Source of the DNA: Pseudomonadota bacterium
Lineage (GTDB): Bacteria > Pseudomonadota > Alphaproteobacteria > Rhizobiales > Beijerinckiaceae
NCBI GenBank assembly: GCA_023422485.1
Contig: JAGTAM010000094.1
Coordinates: 1-5,297 of the forward strand
Length of the DNA: 5,297 nt
Reading direction: 5' to 3'
Made by a program: the position numbers and the translations under genes. Below are positions 1 through 5,297 of the stretch, in pieces; within the stretch, counting starts at the first letter, position 1, and each line of letters starts with the position of its first letter. The notes beneath the pieces were generated by a model that made no database searches, was not told the DNA's origin, and saw only the letters and a program-made list of their open reading frames with translations.

Positions 1-3000
1 GGTCGCCCCCGCATAGGTGCCGGTGCCCGCCAGCGTCAGCGTGCCGGCGCCGAGCTTGTTGAGGCCGATCGTGCCGCCCGTGCCGGTAAGAGCGTTGGCG
101 ATCGTCGCTCCGACCCCGCCGTCCACGGTCACGAAGCTCTGGTTCGGGGTCGAGAAGGGATCGCCCGTCAGGTTGAGCGTGCCCGCACCGGCGAGCCGGT
201 AGCCGTCCGTCACGAATTGCTGGCCCTGGACGTTCTGCGCGCCCGCGACCGTGACGGTCCCCGCTATCCCCGCGAAGATGCCGACGCCCGAGGCCCAGGC
301 GGCGTTGACGGAGCTGATCGGCGAGCCCGTCCAATTCGTGTTCGCCCCGTTCCAGACGGCCGTGCCGCCCTGGCCGCCGGCGCCCGCGCCCGTGGTGTCG
401 GTGCCGTCCCAGTATTGCGCGACTTGGCCGGCATTGACCAGGAACAGGTTCACCTGATTGGGGATGGTCGTATAGACCGTGGCGGAGATCGGGGTGGGGC
501 TGGTCACCGTATCGAAGCGGCCGCTGAGCGTGCCGCCGTAATTGTAGAGCCGGTACGTGCCCGCGACGGGCGAGGCGGCGGTGTCGGCGGCGTTGACGAG
601 TCTGAGCGTGCCGGCCAGCGTCAGGTCGCCCCCGACCTCGATGAGGTCGTTGGTGGGGCCGCCCACGACGCCCGGCATCCCCAGTTCGAACAGCGAGGTC
701 GCGCCGCTCGTCAGCCCGTAATTGCCGGCCACGGTGAGGGTGCCGGGCGAGTTGCCGGCCGAGACCGTGGCGCCGGAGGCGACGTTGACCGAGCCGGCGA
801 TGCTGCCTGAGCCGCGCAGGGTGCCGCCGCTGTTGACGTTGACGAGGGCGGAGCGGCCCGCGGTGTCGCCGAAGGTGCCGTTGACCGCGAGGATGCCGGC
901 GTTGACGTTGGCCGTGCCGGTGAACTGACCCGAGCCCGCGCTGTTCGCGCCGGTGAGGGCGAGCAGGCCCGCACCGTTCTGATCGAGCGTCCCGGCCCCC
1001 GTGATCGTGTTGGCGAGCGTCAGGTTCGTCGCGCGGTTGACGGAGAGCGCACCGGCCGCACCGGCGATGGCGAGATTGCCCGTGAGGGTGCCGCTGTTCG
1101 CACCGAGGGCCAGCCTGCCCGCGTCGATCTGGATCGCGTTGCCGCCGGCCGCGCTCGCCGCGATGCTGCCGCCGTTGTTCAGAACCGTGGTGCCGCCGCC
1201 GGCCAGACGCAGGCCGATCGCGCCCGAGACGCTGCCGCTTGCCCCGACCGTGACCGTGTTACCCGCGCCGCTGCCGGTCAGGAAGATGCCGGCACGGCCG
1301 GCGCCGCCGGCCGTGATCGCGTCGTTGGCGGTCACAGCGACGGGACCCGCCCGTCCCGTCGCGACGAGGCCCGAGCCGTTTGTCGTGGTCACCGGACCGG
1401 CCGATACCGTGACGGTGCCATCCCCGGCTGTCACGGCATTGATGCCCGTGGTGCCGGCGGTGATGCGGCCGGCGCTCGTCACGCCGAGCCCGGCGGTGCT
1501 GGCGGCGTTGCCGATCACCGCGTTGATCCCGACACCTCCGGACGTGATCGCTCCGAGCGGGGTCGCGCCTCCGAGCGTGACGGCGCCCGTGCCGAGGGTG
1601 GTCGCGTCGATGCCGGTGCCCGCGGCGTCGATCGCACCGCCGCCGTTGATCGACAGGGTGGCGGCATTGCCCGCGTTGTCGATCAGGGCGGTCACGCCGG
1701 CCCCGGACACGGCGGCCCCCGCGGCCCCGATCGCGTTGGTGTTCGACACGCTCACGCCGCCGGCGGCACCGGTCGCCTGCGCGGTGATGCCGTTCGTGGC
1801 GGCGCCGGAGATCAGGCCGGTATTCGCGACCGCGACCCCGCCCGCGCCGGCGTTGAGCGCGAAGATGCCGGATGCGCCGCCGCCGATGGCCTCGGAATTG
1901 GCCACACGGACTCCGCCATCGCTATTGGCCCGGGCGCGGATGCCGGCGACAGTGAAGGTGTTCGTGATCGTTCCGGCATTCGTGACCTCGATCGCCGTCA
2001 GCGCGCCGTTGAGCGCCGCCCCGGGGGAGGGGGTCGGTCCGGCGACGCTGCCATTGTCGTTGTTGCGGACGTCGAGACCGACATCGCCGTTCCCGGCACC
2101 GGCCCGCGTGATCGTGGCGTTGTTGCTCACCTGAACGGAGCCCGCACCGATGCCGGTGCCGGCCGCCAGCACGGCGGCGGCGGCGCCGGAACCGAGTGTC
2201 GTCCCGCCTCCCGTCGTGACCGTGACGTTGCCGGTTCCGGTGCTCTGCGCGACGATCGCGCTGCCGTTGGCGGAGGTGATGCTGCCTCTGGCGGTCAGCG
2301 CGACATCGCCCGCGCCGGCGCTGGTGTTCTGAAGGCTTGCACCGACGCCCGTTGCGTTGATCACCCCGCTCGTGACGGTGATGCTGCCGGCGCCGGAGCG
2401 CGTGGCGATGATGCCGGCATTGCCGACCGGATCGTTCGCGCTCGTCCCGATCTGCCCGCCCGAGGTGTCGATGCCGATCGCGCCGATGCCGGAGGAGCCG
2501 GCATTGATCCCATCCCCGGTCGCCCGGATCGTACCGGCCGCCTGCACGATGCTGGTCGCGCCGTCCACGGTCGAGGTCGAGATGCCGCGCCCGTTTCCGC
2601 CCGTGAGGGGACCGCCTGTGACGATGCCGACCGCATTCGTGCCGTTGACCACGACGTTGAGGGCACTGCCGCCGGCGGCCGTGACCGCGCCGAGCGGGCT
2701 CACCGACGTCCCGAGCGTCACGTGGCTCGCGACATTCGAGACGGCGATGCCGTCGCCGGAGGTCCCGGTGATGGTCCCGCTCCCGGTGATGCTCAGTCCT
2801 CCATTCGCCGCCCCGTTCCCGAAGAAGACGCCGGTGAAGCCGGTGATGGAGCCGGTGTTGACGAGGGTGGCGCCCGCGGGAACGAAGACGCCGCTTCCGG
2901 TCGCCGTGATCGTGCCGGAATTGATCAGGGTGGCCCCATCGATCCGGACACCGTCCTGATTGACCGTCTGGGTCGCCGTGATCGTCCCCGCATTGTCCAG

Positions 3001-3057
3001 TGTTCCTCCGGCGACGTAGGCCGCCGTCGCGAACCCACCGGGCACCGCCGGGGCGCC
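1..3057 (-). CDS. Autotransporter-like passenger, continuation after frameshift, partial at left edge
   Basis: This minus frame has no stop codon across 1,019 codons and continues the upstream protein exactly where its frame fails. The join reads LTTGGAPAVPGGFATAAYVA and runs directly into AGGTLDNAGTITAT. In reading order it contains N.GTITG-type beta-helix strands (about 2560-3000), then ~17 degenerate solenoid cycles (1114-2559). A PATR-like unit follows (877-999), then a GSGSIAGSVNV...GNSPGTLTVAGNY module (about 682-816) typical of autotransporter passengers. Next come a Tyr/Trp-containing stretch YWDGTD...VWNGANTNWTG (about 330-411) and the start of another PATR unit, LGAGTLTLAGTGTYAGAT, cut by the window edge. 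No beta-barrel and no stop are seen, so the C-terminus lies outside. Third codon positions are almost all G or C (19 of the leftmost 20 codons). It has no convincing start of its own and should be read as the second half of the gene that begins at 4474. It is probably a large adhesin or passenger of unknown ligand; an active enzyme is not suggested. Confidence 0.85.
1114..2559 (-). repeat. Array of ~17 degenerate 23-31 residue beta-solenoid cycles
   Basis: In the downstream minus frame, a pattern close to V-x-V-(S/A)-N-x-x-x-I-x-(5-8)-G-I-x-A-x-x-x-G-x-G recurs about every 23 to 31 residues. Examples are VAVANTGLISGAATNGITAQ, VSVSNTNAIGAAG and GVTSAGRITAGTTGINAVTA. The repeats are conserved at protein level but not as DNA copies. 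They look like successive coils of a right-handed beta-solenoid, each with a hydrophobic strand, a Gly/Asn turn and a second strand. Cycle borders were set by eye, so the count is approximate. Confidence 0.6.
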
Positions 3058-4474
3058 CCCCCGTGGTCAGGGTGCTGCTGCCGCCAAGGGCGAGGCGGCC
3101 CGCTTCGACCCTCAGCGAGACGCCGGAGAGCGCCCCCGCGAGCGTGACCTCGCCGGTGCCGGCCTGCCGCACCGAGCCGGTGCCCGTGATCGCGCCGGGG
3201 ACGACGAGGCGGCCCGTGCGGTTGAAGCTCAGCACGCCGTTGTTCGTGATGGCGCCGGGCAGGCTGCCTTGGCTGCCGCCCTCGCCGATCTGCAGCGTTC
3301 CTGCGGCGGCGACCGTCGTGGTCCCTCGGTAACCATCATTGTCGCCGGAGAGGACGAGCGTGCCCTGGTTGACGTTGATCGCGACGCCGCTGGACCCGAG
3401 CTGGCTCACGCTGCCCGAGATGGTCCAGGTGCTGGTGCCGGCCTTGTTGATCGCGTTGAAGTTGCTGACACTTCCGGGGATCAGCGCGGCAGAGCCGGCA
3501 TCCCCCGCATCCCCCCGCAGGGACAGCGTGTTCGAACCGTCCCCGCCATCGACGCTGCCCGTGAACCCGGCGCCCTTGAACATCTCGACGATGTCATTGC
3601 CGCCACCGGTCTCGATGCTGCCGATGAATCGCGAGCCGCCGCGCAGCACCACCATGTCGCCGCCGTCGCCGAGGGTGAGGTTGCCCTCGACGACGCCCGT
3701 GGTGCCATTCGTGAACTTGACGACGACGGCACCGCCGTTCCCGATGATCGGGCTCGTTCCCGAGGCCCCGGCCCGAATCACGCCGTTGTTGACCACGGTG
3801 TTGATGAGCCCATTGTCCCGCAGGGCCTCGAACCAGATGGCCGGGGTCCCGTCCGTCAGCGTCTCGATGCGGCCGCCCTGATGGACGGTGATCGTGTTTC
3901 CGTTGCCGAGTGGATTGATGGCCTCGTCGCCCCCGAGGCTGTTGTTTGCCCCCTCGCCCTGCGACCGGACGGTCCCAAATATGTCGAGGGTCGAACGGCT
4001 TCCGACCTCGATCGTGTTGGCGCCGATTAGATTCGGCCCTCTGTCCTGGCTGTTGCTCGTGACGATCGCCCCCGCGCCGATCGTGACCCGGGCGTTGTCG
4101 CCCAGACTGATCGCCGTACTGTCGCTGTCGATGGTCGCGTTCGGCCCGACCGTGACCGACGTGATCGGGGTTCCGCCGACACGGCGCCCCGCATAGTCGC
4201 CGGCGATGAATGTCGTCGTTCCGGTGCAGGTTACGGAACTCCCGCCGCTCGGATCGTCAACGCAGTTCGCACGCGCGGCCGATGCCGCCATGGCGACGCT
4301 CAGGGCAAGCAGCGAGACGCCCAACGGGACGCAGTCACGCAGCAAGCTGCGAAGCGGAATGTCCCTGCGCAGACAAATCAAATCGCGGACGTGGCGTGGT
4401 TTTAACGAATTTTTTACAGTGCTATGGATCGCGACGGATTGGGTGAAGGCCATTTTTATCTGCCAATATAACAT
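1922..4474 (-). CDS. Autotransporter-like beta-solenoid protein, N-terminal part, frameshifted
   Basis: As read, this frame encodes 850 residues, but only the first ~472 are real. A Leu/Ala-rich hydrophobic segment at about residues 48-66 ends in A-R-A before N70, a good signal peptidase I site, so export through the inner membrane is likely. C71 and C83 flank a short loop ending VTCTG, common just after the signal in this class of surface protein. Residues ~90-360 are Gly/Asn/Thr-rich beta-helix sequence with Gly/Asp turns near 265-320. A PATR-like unit (GTLVLSGDNDGYRGTT) starts near residue 371. After the G7 tract at codon 472 the product turns Arg/His/Asp-rich and stops at 1922; that tail is an out-of-frame artefact. 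The continuation lies in another frame (1-3057). Starts at codon 1 (4474), codon 8 (4453) or a TTG at codon 32 (4381) are possible; none has a strong ribosome site. By family such proteins are surface-exposed or secreted; the specific role is unknown. Confidence 0.85.
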   Translation of the reverse strand: MLYWQIKMAFTQSVAIHSTVKNSLKPRHVRDLICLRRDIPLRSLLRDCVPLGVSLLALSVAMAASAARANCVDDPSGGSSVTCTGTTTFIAGDYAGRRVGGTPITSVTVGPNATIDSDSTAISLGDNARVTIGAGAIVTSNSQDRGPNLIGANTIEVGSRSTLDIFGTVRSQGEGANNSLGGDEAINPLGNGNTITVHQGGRIETLTDGTPAIWFEALRDNGLINTVVNNGVIRAGASGTSPIIGNGGAVVVKFTNGTTGVVEGNLTLGDGGDMVVLRGGSRFIGSIETGGGNDIVEMFKGAGFTGSVDGGDGSNTLSLRGDAGDAGSAALIPGSVSNFNAINKAGTSTWTISGSVSQLGSSGVAINVNQGTLVLSGDNDGYRGTTTVAAAGTLQIGEGGSQGSLPGAITNNGVLSFNRTGRLVVPGAITGTGSVRQAGTGEVTLAGALSGVSLRVEAGRLALGGSSTLTTGGRPGGARWVRDGGLRRRRNTGQCGDDHGDPDGQSGRCPDRWGHPDQFRHDHGDRKRRLRSRGRHPRQHRLHHRLHRRLLRERGGEWRTEHHRERDHHRDLRRRHRRLECREPRDARDVGEPARRGHGRRRQCPQRRGQRHECGRHRHRRSPHGRKRARHLDLDRGRRDQHRAGGRYDPGDRGWDQCRLLRHRRDRHRHLGRADRDERERSGRQCRHHRHALRRRQHHRHERGDQRNGRRCKPSEHQRRRGRCRADRQRQHHLRQRQRDRRAEHRNRQRHGHDGRRDDTRFRRRRRRAGGRHRHRCGLRSGEQQRHDHAGRCRERRCRSRRPQQRQWQRRRTDPLPRGGAQRRADGDRGHECRNDHEHLHCRRHPRPGQ
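3056..3062 (-). other. Frameshift site in a seven-G tract
   Basis: On the coding strand the bases read acc acg ggg ggg cgc, so the run contains seven G. With seven, the frame leads to Arg/His-rich sequence and a stop at 1922. With six (or nine), translation passes into the frame that stays open to the left edge with unbroken passenger-type sequence. The join is therefore well localised. The sequence alone cannot say whether the extra G is an assembly error, a fixed mutation or an on/off switch by slippage. Confidence 0.75.
4268..4474 (-). other. Signal peptide with unusually long N-region
   Basis: From the first ATG, 47 residues precede the hydrophobic core CVPLGVSLLALSVAMA, followed by S-A-A-R-A and a likely cleavage before N70. 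The N-region is basic, with Lys/Arg at 21, 25, 27, 30, 36, 37, 42 and 46. It does not resemble the known ESPR extension of enterobacterial autotransporters by eye. The first ~31 codons are AT-rich (tta, ata, gta, aaa) whereas the following ones are GC-rich. The true start may therefore be the TTG at 4381, which would give a normal 38-residue signal peptide. Confidence 0.6.
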
Positions 4475-4478
4475 TGGC
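4462..4478. promoter_or_regulatory. Inverted repeat over the start codon, possible operator or extended -10
   Basis: GCCAAT at 4462-4467 and ATTGGC at 4473-4478 form a perfect 6-bp inverted repeat with a 5-base spacer. It covers the annotated ATG at 4474. Read on the minus strand, its middle contains TGTTATATT, which resembles an extended -10 (TG-n-TATATT, hexamer at 4470-4465), without a good -35. If that is a promoter, transcription would start near 4458 and the first ATG could not be used; the ATG at 4453 would then be almost leaderless. Speculative. Confidence 0.3.
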
Positions 4479-5171
4479 CTTTGTTTACCATAATTGACAA
4501 TTCATCACGATGGTTTTCGGCAATTCATCTTCAACGTTGCGGCCCTGCAACAATTGATCTGAAGAAATTCCCTTGTGTATTCGAAGATAGACTTCATCAC
4601 AGCAGACGCTCTCTCATAGTGTTCGTGCGTATGCGGGCCCGCTCGGCGCGGATAGAGGACGCCGGTGCAAGCGTGATGAAGCCGTCTCGATCAGTCACGC
4701 GCGGCTCGAACTGCTACAAATCGGATCGCGCGCGGCCTGGAATTTCCCTAGAGCAAGGCCGGGAACGGCTGCGTCGCGCAGTTCTGCTAGCGGATCGGCA
4801 GCGACATCCATCATCGAGATGCCGCCGAGCACGGCTGACGAGCTGCTGCGGCGCGTCGAGGCTCGATCAGCCCCGGAAGGCGACGACGCCGGCTCCGGAA
4901 TCGGCCGACGGACCGGCCCATCGTCGTGGCGCGGCGGGCGCATCCCGAACGCGTTTGCAAGCCTGTTCAGGCCCGATCAGACCCCGAACGGTTTCCGGTT
5001 ACGAACGGGGCAAACAGGGGAGGGTCACTGCGCAGCCAGAAGCTGTGGCGCAGCTCCGCCGGGAGGCGTAACACGTTTCGGGTCCCATCAGGTCAGCTCG
5101 GCCGTTTCCATATTCCCGCAACGGATCGAGTTCGCTATGTCTGGGTCGGCACAACGGACTCGCAAAGCAGA
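4479..5171. other. Intergenic region between divergent genes, no convincing gene
   Basis: The left part (to about 4620) is AT-rich compared with the window and looks regulatory. From about 4625 the sequence is GC-rich again, with scattered open frames on both strands. These have Arg/Ser-rich translations, weak starts and no recognisable motif, so I call none of them. CGATCAG recurs at 4688, 4864 and 4974, the last two inside a loosely similar ~20-base context 110 bases apart. A 10-bp palindrome GCGGGCCCGC lies at 4633-4642. No RNA gene, clear terminator or mobile-element end was seen. Confidence 0.5.
4498..4559. repeat. Short direct repeats CAATTCATC upstream of the large gene
   Basis: CAATTCATC occurs exactly at 4498-4506 and 4521-4529, and as CAATTGATC (one mismatch) at 4551-4559. 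A related TTCATCAC occurs at 4501-4508 and again at 4593-4600. The copies lie in the AT-rich stretch just upstream of the minus-strand gene, where a regulator would bind. Period lengths are 23 and 30 bases. These are candidate regulator sites only; no known binding motif was recognised. Confidence 0.35.
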
Positions 5172-5297
5172 ATGCTAACTCAGCTCCTTCGCTCAGCAAC
5201 TTGGGCACCAACAATCGCTTTATCATGGTTTTGGGGGCTTGGCTTCTTCTATGCGATCCATGTGACATTGACATACGGATGGCTCGGCTTCCTTGCC
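5172..5297 (+). CDS. Probable multi-spanning membrane protein, N-terminal fragment
   Basis: From ATG at 5172 the frame gives MLTQLLRSATWAPTIALSWF and continues with WGLGFFYAIHVTLTYG and WLGFLA to the window edge. It is strongly hydrophobic and rich in Trp, Phe, Gly and Tyr. A short, nearly uncharged leader is followed by one long membrane segment and the start of a second. That pattern fits the N-terminus of an inner-membrane transporter or permease; a sodium:solute-symporter-like protein is possible, but 42 residues do not decide the family. The frame is open upstream to 4839, though that stretch is basic and uncharacteristic, so the first ATG is preferred. No clear ribosome site is visible before it. 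Only 22 of 42 codons end in G or C, far fewer than in the neighbouring minus-strand gene, which hints at foreign origin or weak codon selection. The gene is divergent from the large passenger gene. Confidence 0.55.
   Translation, partial: MLTQLLRSATWAPTIALSWFWGLGFFYAIHVTLTYGWLGFLA

Noticed and set aside
217..810. Plus-strand open frame of 197 codons, Arg/Gly/Asp-rich.
   Set aside because: It is in exact codon register opposite the real minus frame, starts with TTG, and has no domain-like pattern.
1001..2134. Plus-strand open frame of 377 codons, Pro/Ala/Val-rich.
   Set aside because: It is antisense to the passenger frame; its composition is what Gly/Ala/Thr/Asn codons give when read on the other strand.
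1922..3055. Arg/His/Asp-rich tail of the first minus frame, as a possible novel basic domain.
   Set aside because: The overlapping minus frame here gives coherent solenoid sequence, so the basic tail is an out-of-frame reading.
3269..4030. Plus-strand open frame of 253 codons, with a second (3339-3881) overlapping it.
   Set aside because: Both are antisense to the coherent N-terminal passenger; long antisense frames are expected in very GC-rich DNA.
4494..4499. Perfect TTGACA -35 box on the plus strand.
   Set aside because: No acceptable -10 hexamer lies 16-18 bases downstream, and no gene follows closely on that strand.
4671..4700. Inverted repeat GCGTGA / TCACGC with an 18-base spacer.
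   Set aside because: Short arms and a long loop; expected by chance in GC-rich DNA, and no U-run follows to suggest a terminator.
4481..5071. Plus-strand open frame of 196 codons upstream of the membrane protein.
   Set aside because: TTG start without ribosome site, composition that changes abruptly from mixed to Arg-rich, no recognisable motif.
4819..5178. Plus-strand open frame of 119 codons ending 4 bases inside the membrane-protein start.
   Set aside because: The overlap looks like translational coupling, but the protein is Arg/Ser/Gly-rich with no motif and no ribosome site.
4999..5274. Minus-strand open frame of 91 codons covering the right edge.
   Set aside because: The opposite strand gives a coherent hydrophobic membrane-protein start; this frame has no pattern.

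Overview
The window is dominated by one very large, GC-rich, minus-strand gene for a secreted, autotransporter-like beta-solenoid protein. Its 5' end lies at 4474 and it runs off the left edge at position 1. The predicted protein has a hydrophobic signal sequence and then a Gly/Ala/Thr/Asn/Val-rich passenger. The passenger contains passenger-associated (PATR-like) beta-strand repeats, RTX-like Gly/Asp turns, about 17 degenerate 23-31 residue solenoid cycles, and a Trp-containing linker. No membrane beta-barrel is present; if there is one, it lies beyond the left edge. The base composition and this type of protein suggest a high-GC alphaproteobacterium, perhaps Methylobacterium-like. That is only an inference, because no rRNA or marker gene is present.

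The gene is not intact as read. A run of seven C at 3056-3062 (seven G in the coding sense) shifts the frame. The first frame is good passenger sequence for about 472 codons, then becomes an Arg/His-rich nonsense tail that stops at 1922. Deleting one G joins it to a second minus frame that is open without a stop from 3057 to 1 (1,019 codons) and continues the same kind of repeat protein seamlessly. The two parts are therefore one gene of at least about 1,490 codons, split by a single-base change. The cause could be a sequencing error, a recent mutation, or slipped-strand phase variation of a surface protein.

Upstream of this gene, 4475 to about 5171 is a roughly 700-base stretch with no convincing gene. 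Its left part (about 4475-4620) is much more AT-rich and holds candidate regulatory structure. There is a perfect 6-bp inverted repeat over the annotated start codon, and a 9-bp motif occurs twice exactly and once with one mismatch. The rest is GC-rich sequence with low-quality open frames.

At the right edge, on the plus strand, the first 42 codons of a probable multi-spanning membrane protein begin at 5172 and run out of the window. Its codon use is visibly less GC-biased than that of the big gene. The two genes are divergent, with the regulatory stretch between them. Nothing shows a functional link.
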